From: Rachicladosporium sp. CCFEE 5018
Lineage: Eukaryota; Ascomycota; Dothideomycetes; Cladosporiales; Cladosporiaceae
NCBI GenBank assembly: GCA_002077045.2
Contig: KZ111140.1
Coordinates: 904,493 to 968,492, forward strand
Reading direction: 5' to 3'
Length of the DNA stretch: 64,000 nucleotides
The notes under the pieces are model-generated. The model searched no databases, was not told the origin of the DNA, and worked only from the letters and a program-made list of their open reading frames with translations. Shown here one piece after another: positions 50,801 through 60,479 of this stretch (within the stretch, counting starts at the first letter, position 1; each line of letters opens with the position of its first letter). Position numbers and translations under genes: made by a program.

Positions 50801-51879
50801 TCGTTGCTGCATCTGCTAGCGTTGCTGTGTCGCTAGACATGCTCCTCACAGCAGTGGGTAGATCTCGTGTCAATTTCGGTCGATGCGTTGCTTCAGATCT
50901 TTGATCGGTCGCGCGCGTCGATGTTGGTTGGTACTGATGAGCAAGGGAGGTAGCCTGTCGATTGGAAAGCTCGTTAGTCGTACTTATCCTCACACGTCTA
51001 GTCATGGGGCGTACATTTGCTTCGATCGCGGTCGAGTCGTTCTCGTAACCGAACTCTACATCAGCACGAGCTCGTCTTGCACGCCGATCTTCTTTATTTA
51101 ACGTCCCGACAACGCGATGCCGTCCTGCTTTCCGTAGCCGTTCATCATTGTGGACGCTCCACCACTCTCGGAGGCTGTCTTTATCATCGTTGAACAATCC
51201 GAGTCCCTGTATGAGACGCTCACCACGCCGCTGCTGACATCTGACCACGACGGAGTCCAAGTGCCTAACCACTGTGTCTGATAGGTCTTCCGCAAGCGCC
51301 ATCTCAGCCGCAGAGATGCCGTAGCGTGGCTTATCGTCCATCATGGTGAGAGCACCAAGAGGAACACCCTTCGGGTCCCGCAGAGGCACGGAGAACACGA
51401 ACCTATGCTGTTTCCCGCGTTCAAAGAATGGCGAGGCCTGGAGGTCGTCCCGGTCTCGAACATCGCTGACAATGCGATAGTGACCGCTAGAGCCATCCTT
51501 ATAGTAGTACTCGGCTTCGTCAGGGACCTCTCGCAGGCGGCGAGCCTTGCGGAAAGCATGCATCTGGCTATAGTTGATGCCATCCCGCGTTGGAAAACTG
51601 CAAGTACCCAGCCATGGAGCATCAACCACATCCTCGATATTATCATAGCTGAGGCTGATGCTTCTAGTCGCTTCGACGAGCACGTACTCGGTGGACGTGG
51701 TAATAATGCTGATTAGGCACCGCCGCACCCCAAATCGCAGAGCCGCGAGCTGGGCAAATCCGGTGAGAGACACATCGCCACAGCTCCGCGGTTTCGGCAG
51801 CGGTGCTGCCGGGTCCGCTGGGAATGCTGATCTGTTCAAGGTGGCGGGCTTGAACTCAGAGATCCATTCCCGAAGATAT
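47881..51879 (-). CDS. Hybrid histidine kinase (GAF-HisKA-HATPase-REC), 5' exon unresolved
   Basis: Supported exons are 49530-51879, 49424-49475, 48648-49329 and 47881-48595, in phase. The protein has a GAF domain (FAQLAALRFGVRRCLISI), a long Ser/Thr-rich linker, a HisKA H-box with the phospho-His (FIGSISHELRSPLHGI, about 600 residues into this model), and an HATPase domain (NLVGNALK with YTREG, LTVQDTGVGM, LGLSIVKQICRDM). The C-terminal receiver has VLLVEDNNINMRLL, the phospho-Asp in VLTDLNMPLLDG and the Lys in FLTKPIS. The last intron (48596-48647) restores the QQPIGPAKIARII join, removing an apparent frameshift. The first exon shown starts at a strong acceptor (CAATAG after CTTACTGAC). No ATG lies in its frame, so an upstream exon with the start codon remains to be found. 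Ligand unknown. Confidence 0.88.
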
Positions 51880-52597
51880 CTATTGCGCGTCAGTAAGTCG
51901 CTTCTTCGCTCCGATCGGGCAGATTGCGAACCGGAACGCGATCTTGTCACGCGCAGACTCGGTACGAGGTCGTATCACACCATGCATCTCACTGCCATGG
52001 CTCTCCTCGTCAGACTCGGCCCCCTCCGTGTTCGAAGTTGCTTGCCACATCGCAGCTATGAAGTCTATCGCGGCATGCTCTAGATCCACGCTCGAAATAA
52101 CATGCAGTAGGCAAACGCGAGTGCGATAGAACGCACAGTGGCTGAACGCATACAGAAAATGATGTCAACCGGGCTACCCTGTGTTGCGTGTCGCGAGATG
52201 AAATCATGGAGTGGATGCAACGGAGGCCGAGTCCGAAAGTCCAGAAGTCGATCCGCCCCACTTTAATCCTTGGCACTCGTAGCATTGTCCAACTCTTGCT
52301 GCGAAGCTAATTACCTTATCTAATCAGTCATGGTATGAATGCCACACTCATGTAGATGCAAAGAACGCAGGAGAGCGTCAAAGTCACATACGAGCGCACT
52401 TCACTTGCACTATGAAGCGCAGTGCCTTCGGGGATGCGGCGTCCATCAGCGTGAGGGCACCGCCACTCAAGAGTCTGATTGAGTCTACTAGTAATTCTGC
52501 AAACACTCTCAAGGGGCTATAAATTCCATGACTTCAAGTTGTAACTCCCATTACACGTCCAGCTCTGCAATTGAATTATCAGCGATTTGCCTTCGCC
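51880..52597. other. Region holding the kinase 5' end
   Basis: The region upstream of the first supported kinase exon must contain its first intron and start exon. Candidate ATGs occur around 51980 and 52050 (minus), but none gives the needed phase with an obvious donor. The rest is spacer to the next gene. Confidence 0.35.
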
Positions 52598-54642
52598 CTA
52601 TTGCTTTTGAGGCACCACACTTGCTGGCTGCGCCCATGGAGGTCTCTCCTGCTGTGCTCCCTCGGCAATCCCACCACGGCTTAGAGGCCGTCGCGCCGGA
52701 TCGGCTTCCTGTTTAGACATCGCACGGTTCACAGGAGAACTCGCAGGGATCGAAGTGCCCGGATAGAAAGCCTGGCTGAGTCGGCGATCTGCAGTCGTGG
52801 GCTCCATCTGCGGCGAAGCTGCGACGGCAGTCTGGGCATAAGGGTTCTCCGGTATTGAGAGCGCAGGGTCATACGCAGAATAAGTCTGCATCTGTGCTAT
52901 GCCAGACATGGTTGCGTCGGTCAGTGACATCTGCGCAGTCTGTACCAATGAAGCATCGCCGCGTTGCTGGGGCTGTCGCGCAAGGGACAAAGCTGAACCC
53001 TGCATCTGGAATCCATTTGGCGGTACTGGTAGCTGGCGCGATTTTAGCCCTTCGGAACCTTTGCCGCGAGCCCTTTTGCGTGATGAAGGGCCATTTTCGA
53101 GACCGGATGACTCAGATTCCGAAGGCGCAAACTTCCTTGGGAAACCTGGGAATGGCAGGGTCTTCAGCTCACCCTCTGCCAACTGCCAGGGCGTCTGAGC
53201 AGCCTCTTCCACGGGCTCGTCATCCACCACTGCATCCACTGCCGTGGCAGCGGCGGCTTTCTCGATACGGTCGCTCTTGCATTTCTCCAGCATTCCCAAG
53301 ATCACGTTGGTCATCTCCTCCGAGTCTTTGCACAGCTCCCGGAGTACTGTGCGGACGTCGTCCTCCGGTGCTTCAAGTACGGCATCAACCAGTACCTTCA
53401 TGGTCGATACCTCTTCGGTATCAGGCTCGACCTTTAACGTCAGAGGGTGATTTGGGTGCCTTTGCCTCCACGGTCGAGTCATGTTTGCAATATCCGTCTT
53501 GGTGACATACTGAATCTGCTCGGTTGCATCCGAGAACTCCTTCCTTAGCCAGTCCTCCACAGCGCCATAGCCGTAGCCTTCCTCAACTTTGAGTCGGCCA
53601 AAGTACAACGTTGCATCAGACTTGCGGTACTTCTCCATGATTGCAGTACCGTGAGTATGCTCAATGTCTGGCGCGCACTCTCGAGAGATGTACACCCATT
53701 CTGGGATGCAGTGACAGTGCACACCCCAGTGGGCATGTTCCTTGCCAGTACCAGCGTGATTCGTGAACGAGAGCACACGCAATCGTAGCTTGCAGCGTTC
53801 CTGCTCCTCGAACATTGTGACCCTTCGCGCCTTCACGCGTAGACCTGTGATGTGCCGTCAGTGACCTGAAATCATGCGTACAAGCGTTCTGCACTCACCT
53901 TTCCCGAATGATCGTGACTTCCTCTCCATCGGCTTAGTCGACCGGCAACCCCAGGACTCCACCTGAGTGCCATTCTCGGCGACGTAGACTCGACCAACAC
54001 TTCGCCTCCAGAAGTTGGTCACATGAGGTAGCAAGTCCGCGATCTCCTGACTATCCTTGAGAAGAACCGGCTGCTCCATCTTGAAGAGCTTGAGTCGTGT
54101 AGCATCGATGTCGTCCGGAAAGGGATTGTACTTGATCCGCTTATTGGGGTACATCAGCCACGACCCAATGATTGGAGGCATCTTCACCTCTGGGGGGTAC
54201 GATTGCTGCATCTCATCGGTCGCAAAGGGGCGAAGATTGCGTGGCGCACTTGTCCGTGGGACATAGCATGCTGAGAGCCAGCGATCCTTGATCTTCTGGC
54301 GCTCAGCCGGTGTTGCTTTGGGTACACCACCGCGAGACGTGCGCTGTGGTGGTTGTTGTGAGGATGCATCCTGCGATCCAGTGTGCGCAACATCATCGGC
54401 ATTGCCTGATGGCCTCTCTGCACGCCGTCAATCTTTTGTTCGTGCAAGCCACAGTCTCGAACCATGAACCGACCTGTGAGTATTCGATTCTGAGTCAAAC
54501 CGCCGCTATCTGTGACTCCGGCTGTGATGCTGGACTGCGTATGCTCATCTTCAGCATCAGGACCAGCTTGCACGTAGCCATTCGGCGGCTGATCGATCGA
54601 CCACTGTCCTATATATTGCGGATCCGGATATGTCGAGGTCAT
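52598..54642 (-). CDS. Unrecognised 644-aa protein, three exons, probably nuclear
   Basis: Exons 54474-54642, 53899-54417 and 52598-53844 join in phase. I do not recognise the family. The first 120 residues are polar. A conserved-looking section follows (KIKDRWLSACYVP, PPIIGSWLMYPNKRIKYNPF, LLPHVTNFWRRSVGRVY), then VKARRVTMFEEQERCKLRLR, CHCIPEWVYISRECAPD and YGYGAVEDWLRKEFSDA. A helical acidic region (DVRTVLRELCKDSEEMTNVI) precedes a basic NLS-like SSRKRARGKG and a Gln/Pro/Ala-rich disordered tail. The C/H-containing segment (HWGVHCHCIPEWV) could bind metal. There are no membrane segments or signal peptide. A chromatin or transcription role is only a guess from composition. Confidence 0.75.
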
Positions 54643-54993
54643 TTTAGATGGCCCTCACGCGCAATGCCAGCTTCGATATTTAGTGCGTGAACGTGAGACA
54701 CGTCCTTCTTCCAAATGCTTCAGCAATCGACGACATGTGAGTTATTTCGCCGACGACACGATCGCGCTGACGGAATGGTAGCGTGCTCTTGCCTGTTAAG
54801 ATAGCACGATGCTCGACAAGAGGTGTCTGAACGTGCGGTCTGTGCAGTTGTGCCTGAGGCATATGTAGTTGACCTGGACAACTACGGTGGAGCAGCGAGA
54901 GAAAGTACCTTACATCAGGAGTCGGCAGTACCGTATGTACCCTGCTGGAGTGATGCCAGTATTTGGACTGTCTCTCCATCTGCGCTTAAGATC
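54643..54993. other. Intergenic region
   Basis: This is a 350-bp spacer between two minus-strand genes: promoter of the unrecognised protein and 3' flank of SHG1. Confidence 0.4.
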
Positions 54994-56799
54994 TCACTTC
55001 TCCCCTTCCTTCACCTCACCCTTCTCGCGCACCTCTCCCTTCTCCCTAGCCCTCACACTCTCCACACTCCTCTCCCTCCTGCGCTCCCGACTGCGACTCC
55101 TCTCCCTACGCTTCGGCTCCTCCCTTGATCCCCACCGCTCGCTCTCCCTGCGATCCCGACTGCGCTCGCGTCGATGACTGTCCCTGTCGCGACTCGCGTC
55201 GCGTGGTGCACGCCTCGGAGCAGTAGGCGCGCCACCAGGGACATACCGATCAATGCCCGCCGGACTTCGGCTCCGACTTCGCCGTCTGACAGGTCCATCT
55301 TCGCGGTAGCGTCTGGCTGGAGGTTGAGGCGGAGGTGAGCGCGTGCGGCTTCGTCGTCTCCTTGGGCTCTCGGCTCTGCGGCGTGAATCTCTGCTTCGAC
55401 TCCTCGCCGTTGTGCGTCGCTCGACTACTTCACCCTCTTCACCCCTGTCGCGCTCTCGCTCTCGCTCGCGTCCACCACCACTACGACGAGCTTTCCAGGC
55501 TTCGCGCTCCTCACTGATGCTGCGGTAGTATGCTTCACGGCGGGAAGTGCCTTCTCTGTAGTCGCTTCTGCGCGACTCATCCTTGCGATTACGTGGACGT
55601 GCGTTAGGAGACTCCCGTCTACTGCGGCCATACGAGGATCGTGGCGGAGGGGTGGGCGAACGATAGCGGGCAGATGGACGGCGATTGCGGTCATCGTCTG
55701 CTGCTGGACCAGTGGGGATGGACTCTCGTTCTCGGGGACCTGTGGGGATCTTGGGGGAAGACTCGTCGCCAGTGCGGCGTAAAGTAAGGGACGTCGGATG
55801 TAGCCCACGTGACCTCAAGGCGTCGTCCTTCGCTGGAGCTTGTCCGCGTGCAAGGTGCGGTGGAGGCTCCATGCTCGCACTGCGCTCCAGTTCAGGTCTT
55901 CGAGCCTTGTCGGCCATTGCCTTGCCCTCCCTTAGTAGAAGGTCGAGCGCTTCCTGCTCCAGCCTCTCCTTGTGCTTTCTCTCCCTCTCCTTCTGCACCC
56001 GCTCCTTCTCCTCCCTGGCAGCTTTCTCCTTCTCCTCCGCTTCCTTCAAAGCCTTGTCTCTCTCTTCATTGTACTTCCTAATCCTCTCCTTCTCCTTCTC
56101 CTTCTCCGCATTCTTCCACTCCAGCCGCTCCTGCCTTCGCTTAGCTTCGCGCTGCAGCCTCTCAGTCTCCTTCATGAGCTCGTCTTGCTTCTTGCGCAGC
56201 CCTTCGAGCTCCTTCGTCTTTCTCTCCCTTTTCTCTGCCTTTACTCTCGCCTTTTCATCGGCTACATACTTCTTCTCCCTCGCTTCGCGCCGTTCGTCTG
56301 CCTCTGCAGCATAAGCCTCCTCACTCTTTAGCCCTCGTGATCGCTCTTGCTCTGCAGCCTCATCTCCAATTTCCTTTCGCCGAATTTCCCTGAGTTGCGC
56401 CTCTGCCCCCGCGAGGTAGATTTCAATGTACTGATCCACATCTCCTCGAGTCCGCTCATACACCCCCGCTCTCGCCGCCGCACCTTCCAGTAGTGGAGCA
56501 GCCTGCCTGCGATCAGGCCGAAGATACTTCACCGGCTCACGCTCGATCTCATCAGCAGTGAATTTCCGTAGCGTGGCTTCGAAGATCCCGCGTTGTGCTG
56601 ACTCGTTGTATTGCTGAAGTGACTTCTTGCGCACTGCGTCAAAGCCGCCTTGCTTCTTGAACTTGACGAGCATGCTGTCCATTGAGGCGCGTTGAGTCGA
56701 GGTCAGGGGAAGTTCGGAGATCTTGGGCTTCTTGCGGGCGGGAAGGATGAATATATCGGTGTCGTCTGCCATGGAGGCGCCGGCGGTGATTGCGGCCAT
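54994..56799 (-). CDS. shg1: COMPASS (Set1 complex) component Shg1, BOD1/SHG1 domain
   Basis: Shg1 is a subunit of the Set1/COMPASS H3K4 methyltransferase complex. The start at 56799 (MAAITAGASMADD) is preferred; the frame is open to 56943. The BOD1/SHG1 domain lies at about residues 25-130: KPKISELPLTSTQRASMDSM, KKQGGFDAVRKKSLQQY, LRPDRRQAAPLLEGAAARAG. A long charged coiled coil (Glu/Lys/Arg, about 150-310) follows, then an Arg/Ser/Asp-rich tail of about 250 residues with RSRSRD-type runs. The tail is much longer than in yeast but usual for filamentous fungi. Intronless. Confidence 0.85.
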   Translation of the reverse strand: MAAITAGASMADDTDIFILPARKKPKISELPLTSTQRASMDSMLVKFKKQGGFDAVRKKSLQQYNESAQRGIFEATLRKFTADEIEREPVKYLRPDRRQAAPLLEGAAARAGVYERTRGDVDQYIEIYLAGAEAQLREIRRKEIGDEAAEQERSRGLKSEEAYAAEADERREAREKKYVADEKARVKAEKRERKTKELEGLRKKQDELMKETERLQREAKRRQERLEWKNAEKEKEKERIRKYNEERDKALKEAEEKEKAAREEKERVQKERERKHKERLEQEALDLLLREGKAMADKARRPELERSASMEPPPHLARGQAPAKDDALRSRGLHPTSLTLRRTGDESSPKIPTGPRERESIPTGPAADDDRNRRPSARYRSPTPPPRSSYGRSRRESPNARPRNRKDESRRSDYREGTSRREAYYRSISEEREAWKARRSGGGRERERERDRGEEGEVVERRTTARSRSRDSRRRAESPRRRRSRTRSPPPQPPARRYREDGPVRRRSRSRSPAGIDRYVPGGAPTAPRRAPRDASRDRDSHRRERSRDRRESERWGSREEPKRRERSRSRERRRERSVESVRAREKGEVREKGEVKEGEK

Positions 56800-57094
56800 G
56801 ATGGCGGTGGAGGTTGAACGAGCGTGTGGAGCGGCGGAGTGGAAGTGGAAATCGACTGTCGCGGAGCGCGTTTGATAGTGGCCATCGGAAGCGGCGGGGA
56901 ACGGTCCCGAGAACGCGGAGCTGCACATGCACCTCTTAAACACAGCATCAAGAGGTCAACAATCAAGCCCCATAGCTGTACAATTGGCGACACTCGGATC
57001 CGTTCAATCAGTCTACCTGTCTTTACACATACTGTAGGGCACACAGAACATCCTCACTGCAACCGCGCGCACACCCACACACACCTCGGCAGTC

Positions 57095-57496
57095 ATGGTC
57101 TCCAAAATCCTCTTCTGGTCCGGCTTCGGTACGTCGCCCTGCCCTGTCCTTCCTCCTTGACCCTCACTAACAGTCCCTCAAGGCGTCGCAGTCCGCCTCT
57201 GGCAACTCGGCATCGAGATGCGCCCCTTCTTCTACCGTCAGGGTCTCTTTGCGTACCCGGTATACGGCCTGATCGGCGCAAGCTTCGGCTACTGGCTGCA
57301 AGGCATGGAGGACAACCAAATGCGGTATCTAGGCGACACACGAGATCGACTACTGGAGAAGCGGAGACGGAGAGCGGAGAGGGAAGGAGGTGTGAATTCT
57401 GGGAGTGATGGGCAGAAGGTGGCAGGTGGGATTTTCGCGGGCGTGAAGGAGGGGAGGGATAGGGGATTCGAGGGACGGGAGGCGGCGGCGAGCTAG
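57095..57496 (+). CDS. Small single-membrane protein, probable complex I accessory subunit, two exons
   Basis: Exons 57095-57128 and 57183-57496 (intron GTACGT...CAAG) encode 115 aa. The N-terminus (MVSKILFWSGFGVAVRLWQL) carries a hydrophobic stretch, and IGASFGYWLQGMEDNQ around residues 45-60 could form a membrane helix. A basic coiled section (DRLLEKRRRRAERE) follows. The pattern resembles fungal NADH:ubiquinone oxidoreductase accessory subunits of the NUXM/NDUFC2-like type, with which it shares size and layout; I recall this similarity only loosely. It lies divergent to SHG1, with 295 bp between starts. Confidence 0.6.
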
Positions 57497-57874
57497 GTGG
57501 GAGATGCGGAAAGGAATAGATGTACGAAATGTGGATGGCGATTGTGCCATATCTCGAGACAGGAGTAGGCAAGGCGAGGGGGGATGCTAAGCCGAGTCTT
57601 GCGCCGAGACTGTGTTTGCTAGGCTGCTCAAGCTGCAGCAGATTTCCGCAAGGCGTTAACTCGCCGCAATGTCAATACTATCATGATCATCACTGCAAGC
57701 CTCCTCTACTCGATTTTCGAGATCACTGTTCTAATGTATCGGAGTGTTGCCTGATCCGGTCTTCCCGGTCGAGCTTTCTGAGTTCAGCATCGGGAACATC
57801 AGCAAGGAGACAGTAAATAATCACAACATAAAGTCTTGAGCGCTTCTGACGTCCGACCATGTCTTCATGTCCCC
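57497..57874. other. Intergenic region
   Basis: This is a spacer with no supported ORF, including the promoter of the CofD-like gene. Confidence 0.4.
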
Positions 57875-58263
57875 ATGTCTCAGGCTGCAACCAAAACCAA
57901 TGGCGTTCATCCAGACTTGAAGCCAACTCTCAATCGCTCGCGTGCCACGTCGCCATCGCGTAAGGGTGGCATTGTGGTCTTCTCCGGCGGCAGCGCAGCC
58001 AACAATCTTGTCGATGTCTTCGAAGAGCTACGAGCGGCGAACCAAACGACGCTCAGCTATGTAATCCCCATCAGCGACAATGGCGGATCGTCGAGCGAGA
58101 TCATTCGAGTGTTCGGCGGTCCTGGTGAGTGACAGCTCCACGACACAGATTCCGGCCAATGCACTACAGTACTTTCCTAACACATCGTGACAGGCATTGG
58201 CGACGTACGTTCTCGTCTGGTCCGTTTGATCCCCGATTCGAGCACCGAGACCGTAGCAATCAG
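57875..58263 (+). CDS. CofD/UPF0052 family protein, 5' part, truncated by the assembly gap
   Basis: Exons 57875-58124 and 58194 onward (intron GTGAGT...ACAG) read GIVVFSGGSAANNLVDVFEE, SYVIPISDNGGSSSEIIRVF and, after the junction, GPGIGDVRSRLVRLIPDSS. This is the start of the UPF0052/CofD fold, related to bacterial YvcK and 2-phospho-lactate transferase; the fungal role is unknown. The frame is open into the N block. The rest of the gene should lie in or beyond the gap but is absent on the right side, where the duplicated Dsc1-like sequence starts instead. Confidence 0.88.
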
Positions 58264-58363
58264 NNNNNNNNNNNNNNNNNNNNNNNNNNNNNNNNNNNNN
58301 NNNNNNNNNNNNNNNNNNNNNNNNNNNNNNNNNNNNNNNNNNNNNNNNNNNNNNNNNNNNNNN
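58264..58363. other. Assembly gap of exactly 100 N
   Basis: The 100-N run is a conventional placeholder of unknown true length. It cuts the CofD-like gene on the left and begins directly at the duplicated block on the right. The join may therefore be unreliable. Confidence 0.99.
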
Positions 58364-59811
58364 CAGGTGCGTGCACAGCCCAGATATCAATCAAGAACCT
58401 CATGCCAAAGAACAGCATGCTTGAGAACCCTACAAACCCAGCAGCCATGAGATTGAGCGATAATCCATCAAGTACAGTCCCAAGTGTACAGAACGACAAT
58501 GTCACGAATCCATCGCCCAGCGCCATACCCGCAATGGTGTAGAAGCTGATGCGGCTGCGCGTGGACGGTGTAGAAGCCTCTCGCATCTGGCGGAGCAAGA
58601 GCAGGACTTGCAGACCGAGGATCCCAGTATACAGCAGCACAGCATGTAGGCCACGATTCGACTGCACCGGCATCTTCGGACCCGTGAGATGATTCGCGAC
58701 GGCGGGCGAGTGCGTTGGCGGACCAGCAGAGGTGATGATATAGCCGCAGTCTGGCGAGAAGGCTGTCATGCGGAAGCGCATTTCGGGTACTGGAGGGAGA
58801 AAGGCACCAGTCGGGAACTTGAGTTCGCGCTCGAGAAGTGCGAGAAAAGCTGTGGAGTACTTCTGAGCAGGTGGGCATACGGGTTCTTCCTGTTGCAGCG
58901 ACAATGAGCTCGCATTGAGGGCTGACGAAAGGGTCTCGAAGATTGTTGTCAGAGGTACTGGTGCTCCAGGGATGCAGCGAGGTAGTGTCGCGGCTGATCT
59001 GCCGAGCGATAGTCTTTGAGATAGACTGATTGAGTACAGTGCGGGACAGATTGAAGGTGTAGTCATTCGGCATGAGATGCGGAAGTGCAAAGATACCCGC
59101 GAACTTGTCGCTGGTGGTTGAGACGAGCCCGAATGCAGCCTCGGTGAAGTACACGCCTCGTAGCTGAATTTGATCGTGCTCGGTCGCATCGTCCCAGAGC
59201 GTGATCTTAACCTTCATCTCCGTGATGTTGCCTGGCACTCCCAGAGTCACACCTGCTAGAGCAGATTGCGTCAATTTGATCTGCACATCTCCAGCATCGC
59301 CACTGACATTGCCTTGGAAGTCCCTCGGCTGCACAGGTCCGAAGGGATTCTCCGGCGCATAGGCTGTCAAGTTCAAGCCGGGTGCCTTGATGTGGTCTGG
59401 CAGTGCCTGACGCGCCCATCTGCCCTGCACATACCCTGTCACATTCTCATACAACGGCACAGGCCGCGGCTCGATGCTGTCTCCTCGAACAGCGCGCTGC
59501 CACCACTCCGTGCTTTGACTCGCGAGTCCCCTGATGTGCGGCCATGCGTCCCACGCATACCCCCTGTCCTCTTCAAAGCCAGTCAAATGGAGTCCTAGCC
59601 ATGGCGGATTGATCTCTGCTTTGAACCGCGATGCCTCATACGTCGAATTGTTCAGCACCTCCGAGGAGTGCTGCTCTTCCACGATGGCATCCTCGATCTT
59701 CGGCCTGGTGTTGCCGATGACAGCGCGATTGTCATACTGCGGCGATGGCGAGAGGATAATCCAGGTGATGATCAGGAGCGGGATCAGGGCTCCGCGACGG
59801 TCGGTCGCCAT
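58364..59811 (-). pseudogene. dscA: Dsc1/Tul1-like ligase, right copy, frameshifted and truncated by the gap
   Basis: ATG 59811 opens the same protein as the left copy, in frame for about 305 codons to CELIV. There the sequence GTTGCAGCGACAATG (58892-58906) lacks two nt present in the left copy at 651-660, and the frame is lost, ending at 58468. The other frame continues correctly (LQQEEPVCPPAQKYS, GLHAVLLYTGILGLQ, FYTIAGMALGDGFV) to the gap. So one 2-nt deletion separates two intact halves. The left copy shows the undamaged state. It may be a recent pseudogene or a consensus error next to a gap. Confidence 0.8.
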
Positions 59812-60479
59812 GCATCGTGACTCTGGCAGAGCATTACATCAGGCACGTGAACGCGATTAGAGTGAGGTTCGCGGTGATGCTATTCTGGGGTCTATTGCGT
59901 CGGCTGCGATTGCCGAGAGCGGAGGTGCATGGGGGGGGTGTATCGCTCCAACTGTCTACGTGACAACTCGTTGATACACGATCTTCTCCGATATACGGCA
60001 GATGCTCCTCTGCCGCCGGGACTGTGCTATCATACCCTTACCATGTTGACCTGTAATAGGAGAAACGAGATAGCTGGGCCCGGTCAGTACCGGCCTCGAC
60101 GCGATCTCGCGTTATCGCGAAGTAGTGGGGTAATCCTTGTCTGTTGGAGCACATGAGCCCTTGGAGCTGTGTGTAGTCGAAGTCACAACACGATCAGCTA
60201 CTACATCCATAACACACACTTGATTCTCTCAACGCAAGATCGCATCTCTGTTCCTTCATCAGCTCTGACTGCCGATCAAGGTAATCATCACTGTCAAGTT
60301 AGGTGAGTAGTGAAGGTGATCGATTACCCCACCTTGCCCAAGGCAACCACACAGCCGGGTCGAGCCTCAAGGTGTCCCTCCTCGAATGACACATCTCTTC
60401 CCTATCGTGGACCTACATCTGTTCCTCCCCTACACATATCACAGTAGAACGCCAGCTGGTCATTCCACCTCGTTCAGTC
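59812..60479. promoter_or_regulatory. Divergent promoter region, right copy, with probable 5'-UTR intron
   Basis: This is equivalent to 1572-2244. The donor GTGAGT at 60303 and the AG at 60476-60477 just before TC-ATG are kept, and the roughly 100 bp after the donor are nearly identical between copies, more than the surrounding spacer. Confidence 0.5.

Noticed and set aside
58264..58363. A transposon or satellite causing the duplicated block boundary
   Set aside because: No terminal repeats or target-site duplications are visible beside the gap; the boundary on the left copy (position 122) lies inside a gene without special sequence.
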